Assembly: GCF_027942865.1 (NCBI RefSeq)
Contig: NC_134523.1
Span: 62,001-126,000 of the forward strand
Direction of reading: 5' to 3'
Source of the DNA: Odontesthes bonariensis
Lineage: Eukaryota; Chordata; Actinopteri; Atheriniformes; Atherinopsidae
DNA length: 64,000 nt
Position numbers and translations under genes: made by a program. The notes under the pieces are model-generated. The model did not search any database and was not told the origin of the DNA. It saw nothing but the letters and a program-made list of their open reading frames with translations. Below are positions 33,411 to 45,215 of this stretch, one piece after another. The number at the start of each line of letters is the position of its first letter. Positions within the stretch are counted from its first letter, which is position 1.

Positions 33411-33761
33411 TGTTTTGTCTAAAAGTTAACCCAGCTGCAACACAGTTCCCTCAAGACAACCCCAGTGATCAACAAAACACACGGTGCACAAGATTGTATT
33501 TTTACTTGCAAGGGGAGCCGGACGGAGTGACAGAACTTATTCCTTCACTGCTCAAACGACTCCATCCGACTTTCCCCGTGTAGTTCTTTTTATTACACAG
33601 CTTAGTTACAATCAGCATACGTAAAACAATCTTGTGAGCACCCTGTTTCTCACGGTTCCCTTTCATTACTTTGTATCACACTAAGCAGAGTTCACACACT
33701 ACATGTCTGTCTATAAAATGTTGTTTACTCAAAATGAAAATCTATATACAGTTTTCCAACA
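33411..33761 (-). repeat. 3' LTR of the endogenous retrovirus
   Basis: About 351 bp, bounded by TG...CA (TGTTTTGTCT at the left, TTTTCCAACA at the right on the plus strand). A purine-rich tract (complement of 33762-33778) precedes it in the minus direction. AATAAA is present on the minus strand at about 33588-33593. Confidence 0.7.
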
Positions 33762-34016
33762 TTTCCCTCCTGTTTTTCATTTTTAGTTACCACGAGTCAA
33801 CATCAACCTAGTACCATTCACATAATGTGTTTCCAGTATTGGTGTCACTTAGACTGTAGCATCCTTGCTGAGCTCCTCCGGGTCATGTTGGACAAGTAAG
33901 ACATAGCTAGAAAACAGCCCTGCCATCATATTGTTAATCATTGATTTAAGACCAGGAATAATGCACATTGTAAATAGGCAAAGCAGAAACATGACACAGA
34001 GAACAGGTATTGCAAT

Positions 34017-34677
34017 TCACATTAGGATGTGCCACCACGGTCCTGAAGTCAGCCAGGACATCAAGTCAAGACCCTGAGCATTATTGTCTTGACCTATGAC
34101 CTTTTGAAGGTTACGGAGGCCTTGCATAGCTACGGATACATTAGTTCCGATTTCATCTGGAATGTAGGTACAACATGAAGTATTTATCATCACACAAACG
34201 CCACCAGAAGCTGCAGTTAGAAGATCTAAAGCCATTCTGTTCTGAAGAACCATTGTCCGCAAAGCATTTATTTCTCTGTTTGGACCTTCATGCACTATTG
34301 ATGTAAGATTAATGAAAGCTCCGAGTCTATAGTCTATGGTTTCCAAACGGAGCACATTCTTGCCCTCCCAGCCAGGGAAAGACAGAAAGCAAGACTTTGT
34401 TGCTGGTTGACCAATGTTTGTGTTCATCAGGGACATCTGAGCCCCATACATCATCATGTGGTTTGAACTCGGGAATATCTCTTTTCCTTCTCGCACCCAT
34501 CTTTAGTTGACCTGGAATTGCATTGATTATAGTTGTATGGTCAGTCACGAATATGGGCGCGCACACGCTGTCCAATTGGCTGGCAGCATCAGATATGCAT
34601 CTCGCACACACAACCACCATCCACCCTGCACCAAATAAGGGCCGTTTGAATTTGCATTTATTTTTGAAAAATAGCAA
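34017..34677 (-). pseudogene. Retroviral env fragment (SU/TM junction and TM ectodomain)
   Basis: The minus-strand frames hold a basic RRKR stretch at about 34484-34495. After a frame change near 34400-34490 comes the hallmark transmembrane-subunit region, with LQNRMALDLL followed by GG and CX6CC. The surface subunit is nearly all deleted and the membrane anchor is absent or degraded. It is a broken relic of an envelope gene. Confidence 0.75.
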
Positions 34678-34709
34678 AAATAAATGCAGGCTTATTGTTG
34701 AAAAATAAT

Positions 34710-35037
34710 TTCAACAAGTTCACACGTTCACACGCCACACATGCCATTTCTCACGCTGAGAAATGATCAACTTCGTCGCACAGAAATTCTAATGGCCTAT
34801 ACTAACCCATCGGTAAATCACAAAATAGAATTTCTCAGCCAATCAAAAAACAGAATTTCTTGTTGCCGGGTGAGGTCTGAAATAGCTTAGCTGTACCAGA
34901 GCTATTCTGAGCTGTACGAGCGCACAGTAACCTGCCATGGACTCGTTTATAGTATAGGCCGTTAGAATTTCTGTGCGATGAAGTTGATCATTTCTCAGCG
35001 TGAGAAATGGCATGTGTGGCGTGTGAACTTGTTGAAA
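34710..35037. repeat. Inverted repeat, about 88-bp arms
   Basis: 34710-34805 and 34951-35037 are near-complementary (core CATTTCTCACGCTGAGAAAT and its inverse) with about 145 bases between. The right arm adjoins a hAT dimerisation-domain fragment. It could be a hAT-derived foldback or a rearranged transposon end. Confidence 0.85.
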
Positions 35038-35094
35038 TGCGTGTGTTTCACGCTCATTGCGTGAGACTTGAGAGCCCTGGTTCTGCCGCACTGA

Positions 35095-35214
35095 AATGCT
35101 GATGCAGAGAGGGTTTTTTCCATGGTGGGGCTCAATAAAACCAAGACCAGGAACACGTTGGCTCTGAATGGAACTCTGTCCTCCATCATGACTGTGAAAA
35201 TGGCTGTGCTTTAA
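35095..35214 (+). pseudogene. hAT transposase C-terminal (dimerisation) fragment
   Basis: A 39-codon stretch reads NADAERVFSMVGLNKTKTRN and ends TVKMAVL-stop, matching the C-terminal dimerisation domain of hAT transposases (the ERVFS motif). It has the opposite orientation to the surrounding retrovirus. Confidence 0.75.
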
Positions 35215-35288
35215 ATGGGAGCCCCCAATATCAGTCATCATGGCGCAATATTGTGATTTTGGTATAAATAAAACAATTTCTTTGTTCT

Positions 35289-35783
35289 TTAAGTAGCTAG
35301 TTTATGGCGATGGGATACTGCAAGGGACCAGCCCCCCTCAAAAAACGAAAGAAACCCCCCGCGCACACGGCCCGGCCCCTGCCCCGCCCGAATCTCACTC
35401 CAAGCAAACTTGAAAACTTGATATAACCAGTCCATGCCTGGTCTAAACAGTCTGGCCATGCTTTCCCCGTTTGCTCCATAGTTTTCCTGAGTCTTAGTTT
35501 GATTGTCCCATTTGTTCTTTCCACCAGCCCAGCACTTTGTGGGTGGTAAGAACAATGATTTTTTTAATGTCATTCCCAAATGCTGTGCCATCCTGGACAC
35601 AACATCATTGACAAAGTGGGGGCCATTATCACTATACAGTTTCTCAGGAATGCCATATAGAGGTACTATGGACTCACAGAGTGCCTTAGCTACTGTCAAA
35701 GCGTCCGCTTGTTTGCTCATAACTATTTCAACCCATTTAGAAAAAGGCATATCAGGACAAGGCAATACTTGTAGTTCTGGCAT
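35289..35783 (-). pseudogene. Retroviral integrase fragment
   Basis: The frame includes KWVEIV, YGIPEKLYSDNGPHFVN (second catalytic Asp) and a degraded region where the catalytic Glu is expected. The N-terminal zinc domain is not intact. It ends in GC-rich unrelated sequence. Confidence 0.78.
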
Positions 35784-35859
35784 TTGTTTAATTCGATAAA
35801 GTCCATATGTAGATGTTGAAATGGGTGTTGAGCTTGCGGGAACTGACCACGTTTAGGTC

Positions 35860-36660
35860 TTACATCGCCCTGAGCGTTGTGCTTACAACAAATAAGACAT
35901 GCTCAATTGGAGCGTTTGTTCGCATGTCTTTAAGGACTTGGTGGTCAATGTGGGGGTTTGATGTCGTCTCTTGGAGCATCACATGCCTCCCACGCAAGCC
36001 TGTTGCTGCTTCTTTGGCGGTTTTGTCTGCTAATGCATTTCCTTTAGTGACGGGTTCGCGACCTCTGGTACGTGCCGCACACTTGCATGCGGTTATGCTA
36101 CGTAGCAACATTACTGCTGTTAGGAGTGATTTCAGTAAACAAGCATGTTCTACAGGCTTCCCAGGGGAGGTTTTCATTCCCCTCTGAGCCCACTGTGCAG
36201 CAAAATAATGTAAGGTGGAGAATGCATATTGGCTGTCTGTATGTATTGTCACTTGTTGTCCTTTTGCCACTTTGCATGCCTCTGTAAGAGCTATTATTTC
36301 TGCAGAGAGAAGTTGGAACAGCCCAGTTACCCACTGTAGTTTTGAGAGTGAAACTTAGTTTCCTGTGTGGGCTAAGGTGTTTGAGCAGTGAGACTGAGGT
36401 GTCTCTGCACTGTTGTTCTGTGTCTGCTGCTACCAAAAGGTCATCAACATACACAAGCAGCTGTGAACGAGGCGGGATTGGAAAGTCTGCCAAACAGTTG
36501 TTTATGGCAGTGGAGAAGATGGCCGGGCTATCACAGAATCCCTGTGGGAGGCGTGTGCACGTGTACTTTTTGTTGTTGTACGTGAACCCAAACCATCCTC
36601 GTGACTCAGGGGACACTGGTGTGGAGAAACATGCATCACTCAATCTATCGCTGTGAATCT
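35860..36660 (-). pseudogene. Retroviral reverse transcriptase and RNase H fragments
   Basis: Two overlapping minus-strand frames: the RT palm with RLPQGFCDSPAIF and YVDD (36098-36643), and RNase H with TIHTDSQYAF and GNALADKTAKEAA (35860-36270). The frames do not join, so at least one shift and internal loss have occurred. Conserved RT residues upstream of 36660 survive only in pieces to about 36770. Confidence 0.82.
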
Positions 36661-36981
36661 GGTTTTAGCTGAGTTAGCAGTGTGTGTGGCTCAGGCACAT
36701 GAGCTGCTGTGCTTTCCACCGCTTTATTCACAGCTCTAAGGTCTTGTACCCCGCTCCTCACCATTTGATTGGCCCGATTAAGTTTCGATTTGCAGCCTCA
36801 CAAAACGACCACAAGTGACTAGACTAGCCCCGGAGCAAATTCAATTTGCGGTCGCTAGGGGGCGTCTAGATTTCTAGGCTACACAGGCGGCGCTGTTGTC
36901 ATCAAACCCACATCTGTTTTGCCTTTTGACCTTTTCAGGCACATCCTGCAGTTCAGGGTGATCAGCTAGGTCTATCACATA

Positions 36982-37555
36982 TCATTCAGTTTGTTCATCC
37001 AAATGAATATGAGGTGTCAGGGTGGTCACCCATCCTAACTTTTTCCTCAGAAGGCCATTACTCTCATTTCTCTCCCACCCCTGGTGACTTTCTTTCCACC
37101 CCAGTGTTCTCTCCCCCCTGGAGACAAGTTGTTCTGTGTCGTGCCATGAGTCTCCTTTTGCTTTAGTTAAGGACATATGGGGAGTGCTCATATTCCATTG
37201 TAGTCGTTTTGACTCTTCAGGTATCAGTACACTGCAACCTGTTTTCCCCTTGCTTGCCATCAGTGTAGATTGCTCTGATGGTCACTCTTTGCGGACCTAG
37301 TTTGGAAAACTGCTTGTCAAATGTTTTATCAGGCCCTGGTGTATCTTTATACCTAATTGTGACATGAAGTTCTTCAGGTTTGTGTATGTCGTAAGGCTCG
37401 TCCTGTACTGTCTGGGCTAGTGCTAACAGCTGTTGCCCCGTTCCTGCAATATCGGGTGACGACACGTCTAATGACCAGTAATAGTGAGGCACAGATGTGC
37501 CTTGTTGGACTAGTACTTGTTCAGGAGAGATTTCATCTGGTCCCACAGCCACCAC
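36982..37555 (-). pseudogene. Retroviral pol linker fragments
   Basis: Two overlapping frames (37217-37555, 36982-37260) lie between the protease and RT regions and run in the same direction. They have no strong motif. I place them in pol by position only. Confidence 0.5.
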
Positions 37556-37682
37556 ACCATCAGTGGTTGGTACTATGGAAATTCGTCATTTTGCCATCAT
37601 TTCTCTTCCTAATAAATTCACAGGGCACTGCGGTGCATACACTACAGGTCCTTTTCCGCTCTGACCGGTTAACCGGTATTTT

Positions 37683-37785
37683 ATTCTTTTAAATTTCTTT
37701 GTTTTTATTTTTTGTACAGCACTTTGGTGAACTGAGGTTGTTGTAAAGTGCTTCATAAATAAAATTGGATTGGATTGGATCTCTG
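37683..37785 (+). mobile_element. LINE 3' tail inside the retrovirus
   Basis: Contains GCACTTTGGTGAACTGAGG, GTGCTTCATAAATAAAATTG and a terminal (GATTG)n repeat. It interrupts the retroviral protease/pol region. Confidence 0.7.
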
Positions 37786-37789
37786 AACC

Positions 37790-37972
37790 ATAAAGGACAC
37801 GTCACACTTTGAACATTTACTTGGCCATTTGCTGATTTTACATTCTAAATCCTGCAACTTCTTGTTTAGGTACTGTTTTATCTGCTCCTGAATCAAAGAG
37901 AAATGACACTTTTTGTCCATTTACTTCAATGTCTCCTATGGGTTTTTGTTTTTGTTTGGAGAGGCTCAACAT
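37790..37972 (-). pseudogene. Retroviral protease fragment
   Basis: Contains FLFDSGADKTV, the aspartic protease active-site signature with DSGA. Its 5' part is cut by the Gypsy 3' LTR at 37973, and the rest continues on the far side of that element at 42458. Confidence 0.78.
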
Positions 37973-38167
37973 TGTTGTGTTCCGTATTAAGACCATGAAG
38001 AGAAGTCCAGCATGTAGTTTGAATCCCATTTTATTCTGCCGTGTGACACCTGTTTACAATCAAGTCTTCTTCACTTATATACATTTTTACTCCACCATGT
38101 GACCAAGAGTTATACTGACATCTTGTGGCTAAACTGGAATTGACTGTTATATCATCATATCATTACA
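37973..38167 (-). repeat. Gypsy 3' LTR
   Basis: 195 bp, TG...CA ends. The purine-rich tract (complement of 38168-38182) lies just inside, which marks this as the 3' LTR. Confidence 0.95.
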
Positions 38168-38443
38168 TCTTCCTTTCTTTAAGATATCACAATATACATT
38201 TACAATAAATACATGTCATACTCATTAACCTTTAAATCACAACAATAGAAAAACACAACATCCCAAACATGTACACATATTTTTCTCCCTTATTATTCTT
38301 CCTCAAAATGTCAAGTTCAGTCTTTGAGGTTTCTTGATCCGTCTTGTTGATCTTCTTAAGACAGGTTCACTAGAAAGCTCTGTGCTGGTATTTGAAGAAG
38401 ATGGAAAAATGGATTTAGATGTAGAACCTGATTTGTTGTATAC

Positions 38444-41400
38444 TCAAACTATATTATCTCCTCCATCACTTTCTTTAACCGCATCTGGTTCTTTAACAGT
38501 TCCTTGTATTTTAAGCAAACTGCGTCTATTACGTCTGATTATTTGTCCTTCCTCAGTTCTTACTGTAAAAGATTGAGGTGCAACTTCTTTAAGAACATTA
38601 GCTTTAGTCATCCATCTTCCAGAATCTTCAATTCTGACAGTGTCATTTCTGTTGAGAAGCGGAAGCTGCTTGGTTGTTTTGTCATACACATGTTTTTGTT
38701 AAGCTTTTAAAGATCTTAGCTTTCGATGTAGTTTTGGAATCTTTCTCACTTTTGTGTAACATGGTAATGTAGTTCGCAGTTTTCTATTCATCAACAATTC
38801 TCCTGGCGATAATCCACATTCCAGAGGTGACGCTCGATAAATAAGCAAAGCAAGATAAGGATCTGAACCACTATCAGCTGCTTTCTTCAGTAGTTGTTTA
38901 AGAATATGAACTCCTTTTTCAGCCTTGCCATTTGACTGGGGATACAGGGGGCTTGATGTAATGTGTTCATATCCATAATGATCTACAAACTTCTTCCACT
39001 CCCTGCTACTGAAACATGGTCCATTATCACTTACAACCACATATGGAATACCATGCCTGGCAAAAATGGATTTTACATGTGTAATCACACAATTTGATGA
39101 TGTACTTGACAACAATGCCATCTCAGGAAAGTTAGAGTAATAGTCAATGACAACTAAGTAATCTTTGCCTTGAAGATGAAACAAGTCCATCCCCACTTTA
39201 TGCCATGGTGCCACTGGCATGTCCATAATAATCATAGGCTCTTTAGTTTGCTTGCTTCTGTGTTTTTGACACGTTTCACATGATCTTATTACTCTTTCAA
39301 TGTCTCTGTTTATTCCTGGCCAAAAGACAGTTTCCCTGGCCCTTCTTTTGCATTTCTCAATACCAAGATGACCTTCATGTATTCTACGCAGAATATCTTG
39401 CCGTGTTTTAATAAAAGTCCATCCACATGGCTCAACTCGCTTCTGATGTGGAAGAACAATGAACTAGATCCTTCTGGCCATCCATTCTCCATGTGATCGA
39501 TCACACGCTGTAACTCTGCATCTGCTGCTGTCTCTGCTACTATCTGTCTGAACTTTGCATTAGATACAGGTAGAGCTGCACACACCATGTTTATATAGCT
39601 TTCCACATCTTCTGCAGTAGTACTCATTTTATCCTCAAGAGGTGCTCGTGACAGTGCATCAGCCATAATAAGAAGTTTTCCTGGTGTATATATCAGTTTG
39701 AAATCATATCTCTGAAGCTTCATCATCATACGTTGAATTCTTGGAGACATATCATTCAAATTCTTTCTAACAATTACCACAAGTGGTCGATGATCCGTTT
39801 CTACAGTGAATGATGGTAAGCCATAAACATAACTGTGAAACCTCTCCAGTCCAAAAACTAATCCTAGGCATTCCTTTTCAATTTGAGCATAACGACACTC
39901 TGCTTCTGTCATCGATCTGGATGCCTAAGCAACTGGTTTCCACAACTCACCCTCAGCCTGCAGTAACACAGCTCCTAGCCCATCCTTGGAAGCATCTGTC
40001 GACACCTTAATACTCTTTGCTGGATCATAAAAGGTCAACACAGGTGCAGTTGTCAGTACATTTTTTAGGCTTTCCCATTCACGATCATGTTCGTCAGTCC
40101 ACTGAAGATCATTTTCTTTACGCAGAAGCTGTCTAATACTGGACGTTCTAGCTGCGAGATTGGGAATAAATTTACCAACAAAGTTTATCATTCCCATGAT
40201 ACGCTGCACTCCAGTTTTATCTTTGGGTTTTGACATGTTAAGTATGGCATTTATTTTCTCCTGACTTGGTTGAATGCCTTGTACCGATAACTCATCTCCT
40301 AAAAACACAATTTCCTCAACTCCAAAAAGACATTTACTTTTGTTGAGTTTTAGTCCATGACTTCTTATTTGATCTAACACTCTGGCAAGCCTTTCATTGT
40401 GCTCTTGACAAGTGGAACCCCAGATTATGATGTCATCAACATACACTCGAACTCCTTCAAGTCCTTCAATAATCTGTTCCATTGCTCTGTGAAAGTTTTC
40501 AGATGCTGAGATTATGCCAAATGGTAGTCTCAAAAAACAGTATCTGCCAAAGGGAGTATTGAAAGTACAATACTTGCTGCTACTTTCATCAAGTTTTAGC
40601 TGCCAAAAACCTTGTGAAGCATCTAATTTTGTGAAATATTTGGCACCCGTCATTTCACTAGTAATTTCTTCCCGTTTAGGTATCTGGTAATGCTCACGCA
40701 TAATGTTTTCATTCAAATCCTTTGGATCCATGCACAATCTCAGTTCTCTATTCTTTTTCTTCACACACATCATCGAGCTGACCCAATCTGTTGGTTCTTC
40801 AATTTTTTTTTAATCACCCCCAACATAGTCATGCGTTCAAGCTCTTTCTTTACTTCATCTCTTAATGGTGCGGGAATTCTTCGAGCTGGATGTATTACTG
40901 GTTTTGCATTTTCTTTCAACTGGATATTATATGTAAATGGTAACACACCAAATCCTTTAAACACATCTGCATAGTTTTGCACTATAGAGTCAACAGAGTC
41001 ATTTGGTGTACTCACAGTCATATTAATGCGATTCACTCTTTTCACCAACTGCAAATCTTCACAGGCTTTGTCACCCAACAGAGAATCCAGACCATCACTA
41101 ACAACAGAGAATAATAGATGATGTATTTTTCCTTTGACGGTCATTTTCAGTCGACACGTTCCCAAACATCTAATACTTTGTCCATTATAATCTCTGAGTG
41201 TGACTACTTTGTTCTCCATTTTTGGCTTGACTTTCATTGTTTTAATATCAGACATACTGATCAGGTTTGCTTTAGCACCAGTGTCCAATTTCATGGGAAT
41301 AATAGCGCCATTAATTTGCAATGGTGCTATCCATTTATCTTCTCGGATAACATGAACCGTTTCTTGTGGTTCATTTTCACAGTTCACCACACCAACAAAA

Positions 41401-42237
41401 AATGTGTCACTCAGATCAGTATCTTCAACCAAATTAACAGACCTTCCTTTTCTTTTCGAAAAGCACTGCTTGGCAAAATGGTTTTTTCCTCCACACTGAG
41501 AACATTGCTTGCCACACGCAGGACATTGTTTCAGATTATGTCGAGAACCACATGTCTTACAGGCGAACATCTTATCATCCATGCGTTGCACAGGTCGTTG
41601 CCCTCTGCGATGTTTTTCTCTACCAGAAACTGCACCAACCACTACAGTTTCACTGACGCTGGCTGGGTTGTCATCTGCTTTGTAGAAAGTCCTCAGGTGC
41701 ATCCGGGAGAGTTCACTGGCTTGGCAAATCTTTATAGCTCCTTCCAAGGTAAGCTCTGCTTCCCTCAACAGCCGTTCTCGGATCCGCTTGTCTTCCACGC
41801 CGAACACCATCTGATCCCGAATCATGGAGTCTTTCAGTGTGCCAAAGTTACATGTCTGAGCTTTCAGCTTTAGATCAGTCAGAAAGCCATCAAACGGTTC
41901 ATGTTGATGCTGCACACGAGATCGGAACACATATCTCTCATATGTTTCATTTTTCTTTTGCGAGCAGTGTCTATCAAAATGATCAAGCACATTGTCCAAC
42001 TTGTCTTTGTCCTCTTGGTTATCAAAAACAAATGTGTTGTACACTTCAATGGCTTGTGGGCCTGCTATCGTCAGCAACTACCTCTCTGCTGTCTGGCTCC
42101 TCATTAAGTCCCATGGCCGTCACATACAGCAGAAACTGTTGCTTAAAGTTCCGCCAACTGCTGTCCACATTGCCGATCAGCTTCAAATTCTCTGGTGGCT
42201 TCAAAGTATCCATATTCCTTACTTCGTAGCGATTCAA
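38444..42237 (-). pseudogene. Gypsy gag-pol polyprotein, five lesions
   Basis: Starts at 42237 (MNRYEVRNMDTLK). Shift near 42070; gag continues with the zinc knuckle CSQCGGKNHFAKQC; protease MKLDTGAKANLIS; shift near 40800 in a poly-A run; RT with LDASQGFWQLKL and YVDDIIIWG; stop at 39925-39927 just before the RNase H region (TDHRPL); shift near 39400 in the integrase zinc domain; integrase core GMDLF, VVSDNGPCFS, NGKAEKG (D, D, E all present); stop near 38699 before the C-terminal domain. The catalytic motifs survive but translation would fail. Confidence 0.92.
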
Positions 42238-42249
42238 TCCGGTTACTTT

Positions 42250-42262
42250 ACTCCTGACACCA
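42250..42262 (-). promoter_or_regulatory. Gypsy primer binding site, tRNA-Leu type
   Basis: The plus strand reads ACTCCTGACACCA immediately beside the LTR. This equals the 3' end plus CCA of vertebrate tRNA-Leu (CAG/CAA type), so the minus strand is complementary to that primer. Confidence 0.75.
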
Positions 42263-42457
42263 TGTTGTGTTCCGTATTAAGACCATGAAGCGAAGTCCAG
42301 CATGTTGTTTGAATCCCATTTTATTCTGCCGTGTTACACCTGTTTACTATCAAGTCTTCTTCACTTATATACATTTTTACTCCACCATGTGACCAAGAGT
42401 TATACTGACATCTAGTGGCTAAACTAGAATTGACTGTTATATCATCATATCATTACA
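42263..42457 (-). repeat. Gypsy 5' LTR
   Basis: 195 bp with six substitutions relative to the other LTR. The primer binding site adjoins it at 42250-42262. Confidence 0.95.
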
Positions 42458-42462
42458 AACAT

Positions 42463-43346
42463 TATTTGTGGAATGTCAACCACATACAGGTGGCCCGGAG
42501 CAGGCCCTCCGCAGTGGGCCGCTCCACCTGCTTGCTTCAGCTGGTATAATCAGGGTTGTATGGAGGCTGTGACTCAGATCCTCTGGGGTGGTCCCGTGCC
42601 AGATGCCCAGGCTTATTACATCTCCAGAACCTAATTTCTCCTCTGAAACCCAGAGACTGTCTGTTCCAACCCCTTCCTCCACCCCAACCCCTGCCTCTGC
42701 CACCTGGGCGTCCCATGTAGAAAATCTGTGAATCGCTTGCATCGTCTACAATGATTTTTTCTTTTTGCTTGTTATTACATCCGTGTCCGTTGAGTGATTC
42801 ACATTGTGTTTTCTGATCAAATCTGAATTTGGGTGAGTAAAGCCGGCCATCAGGGCTTGCTTTAATTGTTGTTGGTAGGGGTGTCTGCACCCCCTTCTTC
42901 TTGCAGTCCACTGTGCTGCCTGAATACAGTTTCCAGGCGGCTCCTGTATTCAAATACATCCTCTGCTTCCTTTTGCTTATACTGAGGGATTTTGGTGTAG
43001 TTTGGTCGCATTCTAAATATGTCACCACGTCTCTCTGCTGCGTAAGTGCAGCTGCATCATGGGCTAGTGTTGTGTCATCGTTGGCTAACCCTGTAAACTC
43101 GCCCCTGACCCGAGCCCAGTCATATGTCAGACACCTCCTAAAGGCAACTTCCATTTCTGAGCCGTTCAGTCTGTATGAATTACAGAGCTGCCTGTGCTTG
43201 TTTATGAAGTCACCCACATTAACCCTCGCATCGGGCAAACTTTTACCAGCATCAGAACACTCAGCATCAGTCCATGGCCTGAATACATGTATGTTTCTGT
43301 TTTCATCGTCGTCCACACCAAAGTGTGGATTTGCCACTTCCATCAT
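42463..43346 (-). pseudogene. Retroviral gag fragment with degraded zinc knuckle
   Basis: The frame 42537-43346 starts MMEVANPHFG and is followed by a Gly/Arg-rich stretch and a CCHC-like motif, WRCNKPGHLARDH, in which the first and last Cys are replaced (Phe and His). The end shifts frame toward protease before the Gypsy target site. The far 5' part is replaced by a hAT fragment. Confidence 0.72.
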
Positions 43347-43349
43347 GTA

Positions 43350-43712
43350 GGGCTGAACGATCTATCGACCGAAAATCGCGATCTCAGACAACACGATTTT
43401 GGGATCGAAAAGCTGCGTTTTTTCTTGGTGCATAATAATAATAATTTCGTCAACAATCATTTCCATTGACGTTTAGTGCTAATTTCACATGAATGCCCAA
43501 GGCTCGGTGTCAGCTACCAATCAGAAAGCTGCCGGCTGCGCGTGACCACATGACGTGTTCTCCACCCCAATCAGTGTGTAGCTCGTCATTCAATTTCAAG
43601 CATGGCTGAAGCGGGAGCAGAAGCGGAGCCGACGAAATTAATATCCAAGAAAAACAGCACGTCGGTCATTTGGCAGATTTTTGGATTTGAGGCCACTGAT
43701 GAACACCAGTAG
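43350..43712 (+). mobile_element. hAT 5' end with truncated BED-type ORF
   Basis: Begins TAGGGCTGAACGATCTATCG, a hAT-like terminus, and has a 36-codon ORF at 43602-43712 (MAEAGAEAEPTKLISKKNST) like the start of a ZBED/hAT transposase. The ORF ends where the next element starts (CAGTAGTGATGGC). Confidence 0.6.
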
Positions 43713-43857
43713 TGATGGCAACACGAGGCTTTCTGAAGCATTGAATAATTTTGAACCATTGTGTCATAAAGTGGTTCACTACCTGAAGCTTCATTCATTT
43801 CCCTTGGGTGACATCTACTGGCAGCAGCGATTGTTGCACCATACGAAGCCCTGCCAA

Positions 43858-45215
43858 TGTGATCCTACCCTCACCTATGGTCACGAGCTGTGGGTAGTGA
43901 CCGCAAGAACGAGATCCTACCCTCACCTATGGTCACGAGCTGTGGGTAGTAACCGAAAGAACGAGATCCTACCCTCACCTATGGTCACGAGCTGTGGGTA
44001 CTGACCGAAAGAACGAGATCCTACCCTCACCTATGGTCACGAGCTGTGGGTAGTGACCGAAAGAACGAGATCCTACCCTCACCTATGGTCACGAGCTGTG
44101 GGTAGTGACCGAAAGAACGACATCCTACCCTCACCTATGGTCACGAGCTGTGGGTAGTGACCGAAAGAACAAGTTCCTACCCTCACCTATGGTCACGAGC
44201 TGTGGGTAGGGACCGAAAGAACGAGATCCTACCCTCACCTATGGTCACGAGCTGTGGGTAGTGACCGAAAGAACGACATCCTACCCTCACCTATGGTCAC
44301 GAGCTGTGGGTAGTGACCGAAAGAACAAGTTCCTACCCTCACCTATGGTCACGAGCTGTGGGTAGTGACCGAAAGAACGACATCCTACCCTCACCTATGG
44401 TCACGAGCTGTGGGTAGTGACCGAAAGAACGAGTTCCTACCCTCTCCTATGGTCACGAGCTGTGGGTAGGGACCGAAAGAACGAGTTCCTACCCTCACCT
44501 GTGGTCACGAGCTGTGGGTAGGGACCGAAAGAACAAGATCCTACCCTCACCTGTGGTGACGAGCTGTGGGTAGTGACCGAAAGAACGACATCCTACCCTC
44601 ACCTATGGTCACGAGCTGTGGGTAGTGACCGAAAGAACGAGATCCTATCCTCACCTATGGTCACGAGCTGTGGGTAGTGACCGAAAGAACGAGTTCCTAC
44701 CCTCACCTATGGTCACGAGCTGTGGGTAGTGACCGAAAGAACGAGATCCTACCCTCACCTGTGGTCACGAGCTGTGGGTAGTGACCGAAAGAACGAGATC
44801 CTACCCTCACCTGTGGTCACGAGCTGTGGGTAGTGACCGAAAGAACGAGATCCTACCCTCACCTGTGGTCACGAGCTGTGGGTACTGACCGAAAGAATGA
44901 GATCCTACCCTCACCTGTGGTCACGAGCTGTGGGTAGTGACCGAAAGAACGAGATCCTACCCTCACCTGTGGTCACGAGCTGTGGGTAGTGACGGAAAGA
45001 ATGAGATCCTACCCTCACCTATGGTCACGAGCTGTGGGTAGTGACCGAAAGAACGAGTTCCTACCCTCACCTATGGTCACGAGCTGTGGGTAGTGACCGA
45101 AAGAACGAGATCCTACCCTCACCTATGGTCACGAGCTGTGGGTAGTGACCGAAAGAACGAGATCCTACCCTCACCTATGGTCACGAGCTGTGGGTAGGGA
45201 CCGAAAGAACAAGAT
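43858..45215. repeat. 52-bp minisatellite, about 26 units, derived from a LINE
   Basis: The unit is GATCCTACCCTCACCTATGG continuing to GTCACGAGCTGTGGGTAGTG and ACCGAAAGAACGA. The last unit reads straight into LINE sequence (GATCGCGAATACAAGCGGCT), so the array expanded from a LINE coding segment. Confidence 0.95.

Larger units (their letters stand above)
24912..33417. repeat. Duplicated block, copy A (carries xkr8 copy A)
   Basis: Collinear with 46168-52443. Shared landmarks in order: the eya3 3' UTR end, a GGCTGTGTTCGAAAC-type MITE, xkr8 exon 3, a MITE in intron 2, exon 2, a hAT/BED relic in intron 1, exon 1 and the upstream region. Copy A is longer through a hAT 5' end, a LINE and array growth. 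The retroviral LTR begins where homology ends (about 33411). Confidence 0.88.
37973..42457 (-). mobile_element. Ty3/Gypsy LTR retrotransposon inserted in the retrovirus
   Basis: Two 195-bp LTRs (37973-38167 and 42263-42457) start TGTTGTG and end TTACA, differing at 6 positions. A 5-bp duplication AACAT flanks the element (37968-37972 and 42458-42462). Order on the minus strand is gag, zinc knuckle, protease, RT, RNase H, integrase, as in Ty3/Gypsy. Five lesions break the coding frame. LTR divergence of about 3 percent suggests a moderately recent insertion. Confidence 0.95.
33411..43346 (-). mobile_element. Endogenous retrovirus relic, heavily interrupted
   Basis: On the minus strand the order is gag, protease, pol (RT, RNase H, integrase), env fragment, polypurine tract, 3' LTR. 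The 5' LTR is missing: a hAT piece begins next to the gag start. The body is split by a Ty3/Gypsy element in the protease region, a LINE tail and hAT fragments. Stops and frameshifts occur throughout. The env transmembrane motifs place it with gamma/epsilon-like fish retroviruses. It cannot be functional. Confidence 0.85.

Noticed and set aside
35297-35524. Separate small gene in the integrase region
   Set aside because: It is an internal start within the retroviral integrase relic and its unrelated GC-rich tail.
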